From an uncultured Bacteroidales bacterium (lineage in GTDB: Bacteria > Bacteroidota > Bacteroidia > Bacteroidales > UBA932): a DNA stretch of 32,529 bases. Position 1 is the first letter of the stretch; each line of letters begins with the position of its first letter. A model generated the notes under the pieces. That model was given only the letters and a program-made list of their open reading frames with translations. It was not told the origin of the DNA and did no database searches. This document shows positions 7,364-14,262 of the stretch, piece by piece. The stretch covers positions 1-32,529 of the forward strand of contig CAMOIT010000001.1 in NCBI GenBank assembly GCA_946616285.1, in the 5' to 3' direction. Made by a program: the position numbers and the translations under genes.

Positions 7364-8420
7364 AATAGCTTGCGGTAATGGGATAGTGATCCGAATATTC
7401 CACCCGCCCCACGTCGCAGGATACGATTTCAAGATCGGCGGGATAGAGTATATAGTCGATTCTTAGCATGGGCCAAAGTGCGCGATGCGTTGCGCCCAGC
7501 CCGTGGCCGGCCTTTGCAAAAGAGTCTTTCCTGCCTCTGAGCAGGCGAAAATAAGTATATGAGAGGGGAGTATCGTTAAAATCGCCCACAACAAGCGAAC
7601 GCACAGGTGCGCTGTCTATTCCGCGAAGGACCTCGGCCACCTGTTTCGGCCGCTCGGTAATGGAGCGTTTCATTTTCCTTTCGGTCTCCTCTACAGCGCC
7701 GTTGCGCGTTGCAAGTGCCGATAACGAAATATTGTAACTCTCTAAATGACAATTGTATATGCGAACGGTGGAGCTGTCCAGCTTTACGTCGGTCCAAAGA
7801 GCCAGGTTAGTGGATTTTTCGAAGGAAATCTTTCCTTTCCCAACAATCGGCCGCTTGCTGAGAGTAAGGTTTCCGAACCGGCCTGTCTTTCCAACAAACA
7901 CGTAATACTCAGCGTGATATCCGGGGAAATGCTTGCTTATCCACTGGTCGGCCGACACCCCTGTAGGGAGGAAAAACTCCTGCAGGCAAATAATGTCGGC
8001 GTCGGTGGACATGAGATAACTGCTTACATCTTCGGCCAGATCCATCCTCTTCGCGTCCTTCGGCCCGTGCGCAAACAGACCGGCGTTATAGGAAACCACC
8101 TTAAGGCTGGGCTGGGCTTCGTCGGCCCGCGAATTGCCGAACTGGATATATCTGCCGGCAAAAAACAGCGAAGGCAGAAGCGCCAGGAACAGCAATGTGC
8201 GCATGTGCGAGCGCCTGATAAGCGCCCACACGAAAAGCACCAGCGCCATCGGGAGAACGACAGGATAAAGCAGGCCGAAAAGCGTGAAAAACCAGGCTTT
8301 CGCGGGGTCTATGAATATTGATAAATAGCTGAGTATCAGAAGAACCGACAGCGTCAGGGCGACACTGCCAAAAGACAGATGCGACAGCCAGTGCCGCGAC
8401 TTCTGCTTCTTTTGGGGCAT
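7338..8420 (-). CDS. Membrane-anchored endonuclease/exonuclease/phosphatase family protein
   Basis: Three hydrophobic segments occupy about residues 15-95, followed by an EEP (DNase I-like metal-dependent phosphodiesterase) domain. Visible EEP motifs are SYNAGLF, IICLQEFF (metal-binding Glu), NCHLES, VVGDFNDTP, RIDYILYP and YSDHYPI, so all expected catalytic elements are present in order. The 360-residue length suits the Bacteroidota family of membrane-tethered EEP proteins. The substrate is unknown: members of the fold cut DNA, phosphoinositides or sphingomyelin, and nothing here decides. The start directly abuts the rhomboid stop, and the 3' end overlaps tsaC by 26 nt. Confidence 0.88.
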   Translation of the reverse strand: MPQKKQKSRHWLSHLSFGSVALTLSVLLILSYLSIFIDPAKAWFFTLFGLLYPVVLPMALVLFVWALIRRSHMRTLLFLALLPSLFFAGRYIQFGNSRADEAQPSLKVVSYNAGLFAHGPKDAKRMDLAEDVSSYLMSTDADIICLQEFFLPTGVSADQWISKHFPGYHAEYYVFVGKTGRFGNLTLSKRPIVGKGKISFEKSTNLALWTDVKLDSSTVRIYNCHLESYNISLSALATRNGAVEETERKMKRSITERPKQVAEVLRGIDSAPVRSLVVGDFNDTPLSYTYFRLLRGRKDSFAKAGHGLGATHRALWPMLRIDYILYPADLEIVSCDVGRVEYSDHYPITASYYETGRNSR

Positions 8421-9074
8421 TTATCTGTAAATCTGCTTTGTCTTGCGCCAGTAAAGAATTGTGAGCCAGCCGAAAAGGGCGCCTCCAAGGTGAGCGAAAT
8501 GCGCAATGCCCATTCTGGTTCCCGTGATTCCGGTGAACAGTTCTATGCCGATGAAAATCAGCACCCACCACTTTGCATCGAGAGTTATGGGCGGGAAAAT
8601 GAGGGTGAGCCTGGCCTCCGGATACAGCATTGCGAAGGCCACCAGCACGCCGTAAACTGCGCCTGATGCGCCCAGAACGTTGGGGATGCTGTTGTAAATG
8701 GTCTGAGGATCTATCCCGGGATACTGCTTAAGCAGCCCCTGTACCTGTAAAAACTCAACTCCGGTATGCAGAAGCACTGCTCCGAAGCCTGTAATAAGGT
8801 AGAATACAATGAATTTCTTTGTTCCGAGGACCCTTTCCACAACCATGCCGAACATAATCAGCGTGTACATGTTGAAGAAGATGTGCAGGAAATTGTCGTG
8901 CATGAACATGTGGGTTACCACCTGCCACCAGCGGAAGTCCGTCGCCAGGGGGAAGGCCATGGAAAAAGTGTCGATCATGAACGGGCGGTTGATAAGTGTC
9001 GCCACGAACATTATCACGTTCAGATACAGGAGGTTGCGGGTTACAACCGGTATGTTTTCAAGAAATCGTGCCAT
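8421..9074 (-). CDS. Rhomboid family intramembrane serine protease
   Basis: Integral membrane protease that cuts substrates within or near their transmembrane segments. The 217-residue protein has about six hydrophobic segments. The catalytic Ser137 lies in GASGAVYG and the partner His195 in HFAHLGG, with the conserved H-x3-N helix motif at His64-Asn68 (HIFFN). The W-R-L1 loop equivalent FRWWQVVTHMF is present. It overlaps the mutL stop by 1 nt (TAATG) and directly abuts the downstream EEP gene. All key residues are intact, so it is probably active; substrates cannot be inferred. Confidence 0.93.
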   Translation of the reverse strand: MARFLENIPVVTRNLLYLNVIMFVATLINRPFMIDTFSMAFPLATDFRWWQVVTHMFMHDNFLHIFFNMYTLIMFGMVVERVLGTKKFIVFYLITGFGAVLLHTGVEFLQVQGLLKQYPGIDPQTIYNSIPNVLGASGAVYGVLVAFAMLYPEARLTLIFPPITLDAKWWVLIFIGIELFTGITGTRMGIAHFAHLGGALFGWLTILYWRKTKQIYR

Positions 9075-10852
9075 TAAAATCTTTTTTCAAGTTCTTCGGC
9101 CGGGACTATTGATATTATCCGCCTGCCATTGGATGTGAATTCCGGATTGTCGCTTTGCAGGAGGCTGTCCACAAGGCGCTGAGCCTCAAGGGGCGAAGTG
9201 ATTTTGGCGGCTCCGGCGGCGCCAAGTGCTGCAAACTTCTGAGCCATAGCCTGTTCCATCACTCCGGGGAGTGCAGTCTGGTCCTGCTCCAAAAGCAGTT
9301 GAAGCTCGCCGACTAAAGCTTCGGCCTTTCCGGTTTCGGCCGAATAACCCTCAGGGACGCCGTTAACCACCACAGTATCAGTGCCGAAAGGCGTAATGTC
9401 GAAGCCGAGCGTGCGCAAAAGCTCAGCGTGCTCTTCGAAAAGCAGCCTGCCTTTCACGCCCACAGTCACCTGAACGGGGAACAGCGCCTCCTGCGACACA
9501 TGCGCATTGGCGGTGAGGGCTTTGAGGAAGCGGTCGTACATCAGCCTCTCCCGGGCGCGGGCTGCATGCACTATCATAAGGCCCGAAGCGCTTTGCGTAA
9601 GTATGTACTGCCCCTTCACCACCAGAATCTGGGCCGAAGGCATTGTCCTTTCCTCGAACAGAGCACCATAGTTCTGGCTTGGCTCCACATAGCGTCTGGT
9701 TTCATAGGAACGGCTTCCGGCCGCTGGTCCAAGGTCCTCAAAAGGATTGAAATTCAAATCCACTCCTGCCGTGGGCACGCTGGAGGGGCGATATTCGTCG
9801 AAACGCGTTCCCACAACAGGGATGTCCTTGTCCTCGGGGTTATCGAAGTCGATGGCCCCTGCCACGCTTCCACGGCCCATCGCCTCCTTGACGGCGGCGA
9901 AAAGCGACTGGAAAACGAGTTGCTCTTCTTCGAACTTTATTTCCGTCTTTGTGGGATGTATGTTCACGTCTATCGCTGCGGGGTCAAGTGACAGATAGAT
10001 GAAATACGAAGGCGTCACTCCGTCGGGAATCAGGTTTTCGTATGCCTTCATCACCGCCTTGTGCAGGTAAGCGCTGCGAAAATACCTTCCGTTTACGAAG
10101 AAAAACTGGTTTCCAAGCGTTTTCCTGGCCGATTCGGGCCTTCCCACATAGCCTTGGATGTCAACTATGCTGGTGTTGGCCTGAATATCCATCAACTCGC
10201 CCACTAGCGACGTGCCCAGAAGGTCCTGGATGCGGAACTTATGGCTTTTGGCGGGTTTTACGACATGTATGTCCCTGCCGTTGTGGGTAAGCGTAAAGGC
10301 AATGTCCGGCCTTGTGAGGGCTACTCTTTGGAATTCCTCCACTATGTGCCGAAGCTCAACGTTGTCAGATTTCAAAAACTTCCGCCGGGCCGGGATATTG
10401 TAAAATAGGTTGCGTACGGCAAAATTGCATCCGACAGGGCAGGATACTTCACGTGAGCCTGTCTGTTCCGATGCGGCCACTGTAATTTCAACGCCGGATT
10501 CCTGGTCGGCCGTGCGTGTCCTTAAAGTGACTTCCGCTACGGCCGCGATTGACGCAAGAGCCTCTCCGCGGAAGCCGAAACTGAGGATATGATGCAGGTC
10601 TTCGGCCGAAGAAAGCTTGCTTGTAGCATGCCTTTCGAAGCACAGGACTGCGTCGTCGGGAGTCATGCCGCTGCCGTTGTCAATAACCTGGATTAACGTG
10701 CGTCCGGCGTCGGTTACCACCACTTTTATGTCGTTCGCCCCTGCATCAACGGCGTTTTCCATCAGCTCTTTTACCACGGAAGCGGGTCTTTGGACCACTT
10801 CTCCCGCGGCAATCATGTCCGAAATATTCCTTGGCAGTATCCTTAGTTCCAT
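9074..10852 (-). CDS. mutL: DNA mismatch repair protein MutL
   Basis: GHKL ATPase that links MutS mismatch recognition to downstream strand removal. The 592-residue product begins MELRILPRNISDMIAAGEVV. It shows the ATP-binding motifs ELMENAVDAGA, DNGSGM and FGFRGEALASIAAVAEV, then the transducer domain (NPxxTEIKFEEEQ-like HPTKTEIKFEEE) and a linker at about 350-400. The C-terminal domain carries HAARARERLMYDRF where nuclease-type MutL proteins have a DQHA...E motif, and NPEFTSNGRRI where they have CPHGRP; both metal-ligand motifs look degenerate. It is therefore probably a MutL without endonuclease activity. It lies 3 nt after the small membrane-protein gene. Confidence 0.95.
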   Translation of the reverse strand: MELRILPRNISDMIAAGEVVQRPASVVKELMENAVDAGANDIKVVVTDAGRTLIQVIDNGSGMTPDDAVLCFERHATSKLSSAEDLHHILSFGFRGEALASIAAVAEVTLRTRTADQESGVEITVAASEQTGSREVSCPVGCNFAVRNLFYNIPARRKFLKSDNVELRHIVEEFQRVALTRPDIAFTLTHNGRDIHVVKPAKSHKFRIQDLLGTSLVGELMDIQANTSIVDIQGYVGRPESARKTLGNQFFFVNGRYFRSAYLHKAVMKAYENLIPDGVTPSYFIYLSLDPAAIDVNIHPTKTEIKFEEEQLVFQSLFAAVKEAMGRGSVAGAIDFDNPEDKDIPVVGTRFDEYRPSSVPTAGVDLNFNPFEDLGPAAGSRSYETRRYVEPSQNYGALFEERTMPSAQILVVKGQYILTQSASGLMIVHAARARERLMYDRFLKALTANAHVSQEALFPVQVTVGVKGRLLFEEHAELLRTLGFDITPFGTDTVVVNGVPEGYSAETGKAEALVGELQLLLEQDQTALPGVMEQAMAQKFAALGAAGAAKITSPLEAQRLVDSLLQSDNPEFTSNGRRIISIVPAEELEKRF

Positions 10853-10855
10853 CCT

Positions 10856-11167
10856 TTACAGAAGTTCAAAGAATTTGGCGATGAAAACGAGCACCACCAC
10901 AATCAGAATCAGGGTTACAATAGAGATTATGGTATGCGCTACGCCCATGTCCGAGCGGGTTTTCATATAATTGCCGTTGCGGAAGGCTCCGCGAAGACTG
11001 CTGCCCGGGACATATTCTCCGCTCTGGCGCGCTTTCTCGTTGGTGCCGTCCACCTCGCCGAACATCTGGCGGCGCTTCTCCTCCTCCGGATCATAGTACC
11101 GGGGCTTGTAATTGAAAACCCTGTGCGGCTGGTTGCCGAAAAAGCCGAAATTGAAAAAACTGGCCAT
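10856..11167 (-). CDS. Conserved small membrane protein of unknown function (Bacteroidales type)
   Basis: A 103-residue protein with a hydrophilic N-terminal part containing RVFNYKPRYYDPEEEKRRQM and one C-terminal hydrophobic segment (about residues 78-100, IISIVTLILIVVVLVFIAKF), so a single-pass tail-anchored protein is likely. Similar small proteins with an N-terminal RYYDPEKEER-like block are, from memory, common beside mutL in Bacteroidales, sometimes misannotated as riboflavin synthase subunits. There is no recognisable catalytic motif. It sits between radA (35-nt gap holding a possible promoter box) and mutL (3-nt gap), so it is co-transcribed with mutL; that context suggests but does not show a related role. 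Confidence 0.8.
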   Translation of the reverse strand: MASFFNFGFFGNQPHRVFNYKPRYYDPEEEKRRQMFGEVDGTNEKARQSGEYVPGSSLRGAFRNGNYMKTRSDMGVAHTIISIVTLILIVVVLVFIAKFFELL

Positions 11168-11187
11168 AATCCATATCCTTTATCCTA

Positions 11188-11195
11188 CAAATATA
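11188..11195 (-). promoter_or_regulatory. Candidate internal -7 box before the small membrane protein gene and mutL
   Basis: On the minus strand TATATTTG matches TAnnTTTG inside the only sizeable gap of the operon, 20 nt before the ATG at 11167. No good TTG lies 19-21 nt upstream, so it is a weak secondary promoter candidate. Confidence 0.35.
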
Positions 11196-11202
11196 CCAAA
11201 AA

Positions 11203-12555
11203 TTACTTAAACAGCGCCCTCACAAGGGCCGGGATGTCGGCCACTTTCACCACCTCGATGCCCTGGGGCTTGCGGTCGAAGTGGGTGTAGGAGCTTACGA
11301 AGATTCGCTTGAAGCCCAGGCGAGCGGCTTCGGTGGCGCGGCGGGCGGCCTGGGAGACGGGGCGTATTTCGCCGCTTAGGCCCACTTCACCGGCGAAGCA
11401 GACGTCGGAGGGGATGGAGTAGTCGAAGTTGGAGGAGAGTACGGCGCAGATTACGGCAAGGTCGCAGGCGGGATCGGTGATTCTTAGGCCGCCGGCCATG
11501 TTCAGGAACACGTCCTTCTGCCCCAATTTGAAGCCTGCACGGCGTTCCAGCACTGCCAGGAGCATATTCAGGCGCCTTACGTCGAAGCCGGTAGCGCTTC
11601 GCTGGGCGGTTCCGTAAACTGCACTTGAAACCAGGGCCTGGACTTCGAATAGGAAGGGCCGGTTGCCGTCCAGCATAGCGCTGATGGCGGTGCCGCTGAG
11701 GCCTTCCTCATGCATTGGAATCAGCATTTCGGAGGGATTTTCGACCTCCCTGAGGCCAGTCCCCGTCATTTCGAAAACGGCCAGTTCCGAAGTAGAGCCG
11801 AAGCGGTTCTTGATGCTCCGGAGCACCCTGTACGCGCCCCGGTTTTCGCCTTCGAACTGAAGCACGACATCCACGATGTGCTCCAGGATTTTGGGGCCGG
11901 CGATGGTGCCTTCCTTGGTAATATGGCCTATCAAAATGACCGGGATACCGCTGGATTTAGCGAAGCGGAGCAGCTGCGCTGCCACTTCTTTAATCTGGCT
12001 TACGCTGCCTGCCGTGGATTCCACATGCTGGCAGTACATTGTCTGGACGGAGTCAACTATAACAAGGTCCGGTGCAGCTTTTTCGGCTTCGGCAATAATT
12101 GTCGACATGTCCGTCTCGCTGAATATAAGGCAGTTGGAGGCATCGCCGCCGAGGCGGTCGGCCCGCATTTTTACCTGCTTTACGCTCTCCTCACCGGTGA
12201 CGTACAGCGTCTTGAGATTGGGACTGTTTAGCGGAAGCTGGAGTGACAGTGTACTTTTGCCGATGCCTGGCTCGCCGCCCATCAGCACCAGCGAGCCTTT
12301 CACGATGCCGCCGCCGAGAAGACGATCCACTTCCTTTGAGCCGAGGGATACCCTGTCCTCCTGGCTTGAGGAAACGTCCTTGAGCGGCATGGGCTTACGC
12401 GATGCACCAGGGATCGACATGGGGGCAGTCTTCCCGGTTACCACTTCCTTTTCCACAAAGCTGTTCCACTCGCCGCAGGCAGGGCACTTGCCCATCCATT
12501 TAGGATACTCGTTCCCGCAGTTGGAGCAGAACCACACGGTCTTACTTTTCGCCAT
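11203..12555 (-). CDS. radA: DNA repair protein RadA (Sms)
   Basis: RecA-related ATPase that promotes branch migration during recombinational repair. The 450-residue product has the N-terminal zinc finger CSNCGNEYPKWMGKCPACGEW, the Walker A motif GGEPGIGKSTL (about residues 93-103), the Walker B-like region DLVIVDSVQTM, the RadA-specific KNRFGST motif (about 250), and a C-terminal Lon-protease-like domain (FAGEVGLSGEIRPV). It starts 3 nt after the ispF stop and is the second gene of the operon. Confidence 0.96.
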   Translation of the reverse strand: MAKSKTVWFCSNCGNEYPKWMGKCPACGEWNSFVEKEVVTGKTAPMSIPGASRKPMPLKDVSSSQEDRVSLGSKEVDRLLGGGIVKGSLVLMGGEPGIGKSTLSLQLPLNSPNLKTLYVTGEESVKQVKMRADRLGGDASNCLIFSETDMSTIIAEAEKAAPDLVIVDSVQTMYCQHVESTAGSVSQIKEVAAQLLRFAKSSGIPVILIGHITKEGTIAGPKILEHIVDVVLQFEGENRGAYRVLRSIKNRFGSTSELAVFEMTGTGLREVENPSEMLIPMHEEGLSGTAISAMLDGNRPFLFEVQALVSSAVYGTAQRSATGFDVRRLNMLLAVLERRAGFKLGQKDVFLNMAGGLRITDPACDLAVICAVLSSNFDYSIPSDVCFAGEVGLSGEIRPVSQAARRATEAARLGFKRIFVSSYTHFDRKPQGIEVVKVADIPALVRALFK

Positions 12556-12558
12556 AAT

Positions 12559-13038
12559 CTATTCGCTCATTATCAGTGCATTGGCCCATACTTCGCAGCC
12601 TTCGCATCGGCCCACGAAGCCCAGGCGTTCGGTGGTAGTTGCTTTGACCGAAACACGGTCTTCTTCGACCCCCAGGATCGGGGCCAAAGTTTGTCTCATA
12701 GTTAGGATATGCAGTGCCAGTTTAGGCTTTTGCAGGGCTATGGTTATATCCACGTTCCCCACTTTATACCCTTTCTCATGGACAATGGCAACCACTTTCT
12801 CCAGAAGGATTTTGCTGTCGATTCCCTTCCACTCATCCGACGTATCGGGGAACAGGTGGCCTATGTCACCGAGGGCCAGGCAGCCCAGAAGGGCGTCACA
12901 CAGTGCGTGTATAGCTACATCCCCGTCCGAATGGGCTACAAAGCCGGTGTCCGAAGGGATGCGAACACCTCCGAGCCACATTGGAAGCCCTTCCTTAAGG
13001 GCGTGTACGTCATATCCGTTACCTGTTCTAATATCCAT
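12559..13038 (-). CDS. ispF: 2-C-methyl-D-erythritol 2,4-cyclodiphosphate synthase
   Basis: Fifth step of the MEP isoprenoid pathway: cyclisation of CDP-methylerythritol phosphate to MEcPP with release of CMP. The start at ATG 13038 gives MDIRTGNGYDVHAL, the standard IspF start with the metal ligands Asp10 and His12; the track's start at 13077 lies upstream of the promoter box. The 159-residue length is normal. Other family blocks are HSDGDVAIHALCDALLG and a C-terminal KATTTERLGFVGRCEG. It heads the eight-gene minus-strand operon ispF-radA-orf-mutL-rhomboid-EEP-tsaC-rsmE. Confidence 0.96.
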   Translation of the reverse strand: MDIRTGNGYDVHALKEGLPMWLGGVRIPSDTGFVAHSDGDVAIHALCDALLGCLALGDIGHLFPDTSDEWKGIDSKILLEKVVAIVHEKGYKVGNVDITIALQKPKLALHILTMRQTLAPILGVEEDRVSVKATTTERLGFVGRCEGCEVWANALIMSE

Positions 13039-13054
13039 GGCACGTCTGTTTTGA

Positions 13055-13062
13055 CAAATATA
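13055..13062 (-). promoter_or_regulatory. Candidate -7 box for the ispF-radA-mutL operon
   Basis: On the minus strand TATATTTG matches the TAnnTTTG consensus 16 nt before the ispF ATG at 13038. A clear TTG -33 element at the right distance is not visible. Confidence 0.5.
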
Positions 13063-13170
13063 AGGATTTTTTGGCATCTTGGGTCCATCCGGGGCAGTGT
13101 CTTCAGGTCAAATCCACGCGTTGTCTGCTTAGACCTAGCCGTTCCTATTCTGAAATTTTTTAAAGTATAG

Positions 13171-13201
13171 TTGCATGTATCTTAAACTTTACATATCTTT
13201 G
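13171..13201 (+). promoter_or_regulatory. Bacteroidota-type promoter of the MNT/HEPN module
   Basis: TTG at 13171-13173, a 20-nt spacer, then TATCTTTG at 13194-13201, in an A+T-rich region, 15 nt before the ATG at 13217. Because the first gene encodes an HTH protein, autoregulation here is plausible, although no clear inverted-repeat operator was found. Confidence 0.62.
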
Positions 13202-13216
13202 TAAAAAACAAAAAGT

Positions 13217-13717
13217 ATGGTAGTCCCCAACATAAAACAACTGAGAGAATCAAGAGGGATGACCCAGGAGCAACTGGGCCTTCTCATCGGTATGGGTAAG
13301 TCTCAGATATCCAGAATGGAGCATGGTACCCTTGGTAGTATTGAAACTTATTCAAGGGTTCTTCAGGCTTTAGGATACAGGCCGGAAGTAAGGTATGTAG
13401 ATGAACGCCCTGGGAATAATCTGAATAGGGACTCCGTATTGTCGCTTTTAAAAGTTTACTATTTATACAACAATAGCGTGTTGGGGATTGAAAGAATGGG
13501 ATTGTTTGGCAGTTTCGCCAGAGATGAAGCAAATGAAGAAAGCGATATCGATATTCTTATCTCGCTGCATAAGCCCAGTCTGTTGAAGTACTCTTCCATA
13601 TCCCGACAACTGGAATATATTTTCGGCCGAAAAGTAGACCTTGTCTCCGAAAAAGCAATCCATACTGATGAATTTGCAAAGCAACTGTCAAAAGACGTTA
13701 TCTATGTTTCCGAATAA
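13217..13717 (+). CDS. XRE-type HTH fused to an MNT nucleotidyltransferase (MntA-like antitoxin)
   Basis: The 166-residue protein has an XRE helix-turn-helix at about residues 5-55 (LRESRGMTQEQLGLLIGMGKSQISRME). A minimal nucleotidyltransferase domain follows, with GSFARDEANEESDID at residues 98-112: exactly GS-X10-D-X-D, and a third acidic residue at Asp141 (KVDLV). In HEPN/MNT (type VII) systems the MNT protein neutralises the HEPN RNase by transferring AMP to a tyrosine in its active site. The conserved residues suggest this activity is intact. Here the antitoxin also carries its own DNA-binding domain, which suggests it represses the promoter at 13171-13201. The stop overlaps the HEPN gene by 14 nt. 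Base composition is more A+T-rich than the flanks, suggesting transfer. Confidence 0.85.
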   Translation: MVVPNIKQLRESRGMTQEQLGLLIGMGKSQISRMEHGTLGSIETYSRVLQALGYRPEVRYVDERPGNNLNRDSVLSLLKVYYLYNNSVLGIERMGLFGSFARDEANEESDIDILISLHKPSLLKYSSISRQLEYIFGRKVDLVSEKAIHTDEFAKQLSKDVIYVSE

Positions 13718-14102
13718 GGCCAGAATTGTTTCTCTTCTTGATGCGTCAATAAAAGAGATGGAGCTTCTACAGCAGATGAGCGCCGGGATAAACATCCCTG
13801 ATGACTTCATCTCTTCCATTTCCGGCCTTACTGTTTACCGGGCATGCGGAATGAGCCTCCAGTACATTACCGAGAATTTTATAAAGGTAAGAAATATTCA
13901 GGGGCGCGACTTTTTCTCACCTTACAAAGAAATCCCCTGGGAAGACGTTTTCGGAATGAGAAATTTTCTGTGTCACGAATACGGCGACTCGGATCCCGAA
14001 GGCATATTCAACACGGTTAAGGAGGATGTTCCCATTCTTTTAGATGTTACCCGGAAGATATTGAAAGATATAGATGCAAACCCAGGCAATAGTGCTATTT
14101 AA
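13704..14102 (+). CDS. HEPN-domain RNase toxin (HepT-like)
   Basis: The start ATG at 13704 gives a 132-residue mostly helical protein and a 14-nt overlap with the MNT gene; the longer track start at 13641 would lie deep inside that gene. RNFLCHEY at residues 86-93 is the HepT signature R-X4-H-X-Y: Arg86 and His91 would form the RNase site and Tyr93 would be the residue modified by the partner. The surrounding YRACGMSLQYITENFIKV and PWEDVFGMRNF segments fit the HepT/DUF86 family (typically W-x-x-I-x-x-M-R-x-x-x-x-H-x-Y). The partner, gene order and overlap support a functional toxin-antitoxin pair. The RNA target is unknown. Confidence 0.85.
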   Translation: MFPNKARIVSLLDASIKEMELLQQMSAGINIPDDFISSISGLTVYRACGMSLQYITENFIKVRNIQGRDFFSPYKEIPWEDVFGMRNFLCHEYGDSDPEGIFNTVKEDVPILLDVTRKILKDIDANPGNSAI

Positions 14103-14120
14103 GTAGGGATCTTCCGGTCC

Positions 14121-14183
14121 CGGTCACGTTTTTGCCCGTTTTCTTTCCCTTCGTCGTCACGATTTACGGCGACGGTCACGTTT
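14121..14183. repeat. Short direct repeats upstream of the GalM-GH2 gene
   Basis: CGGTCACGTTT occurs at 14121-14131 and 14173-14183, with a related GTCACGATTT at 14156-14165. The copies start 33 and 19 nt apart, upstream of the likely promoter. They may be regulator binding sites or decayed repeat sequence; no palindrome is evident. Confidence 0.4.
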
Positions 14184-14208
14184 GGGGCAGTTTTTCGACC
14201 CGAGGCCG

Positions 14209-14240
14209 TTGTGATTTATGCTAAAATTTCAGTATATTAG
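14209..14240 (+). promoter_or_regulatory. Candidate promoter of the GalM-GH2 gene
   Basis: TTG at 14209-14211, a 21-nt spacer, then TATATTAG at 14233-14240, which matches TAnnTTTG at all but one fixed position. The ATG at 14263 follows 22 nt later. Confidence 0.35.
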
Positions 14241-14262
14241 CGGAAATTATATACTGGAAAGT

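Noticed and set aside
11876-13054. 392-residue plus-strand ORF opposite radA and ispF
   Set aside because: Spans two convincing minus-strand genes and their junction; Ser/Pro-rich shadow composition.
2092-13636. Frequent GGCCGA/TTCGGCC words, as a possible signal motif
   Set aside because: Most instances are Ala-Glu or Ala-Asp codon pairs in frame; over-representation could not be counted here and no strand bias was evident beyond gene direction.
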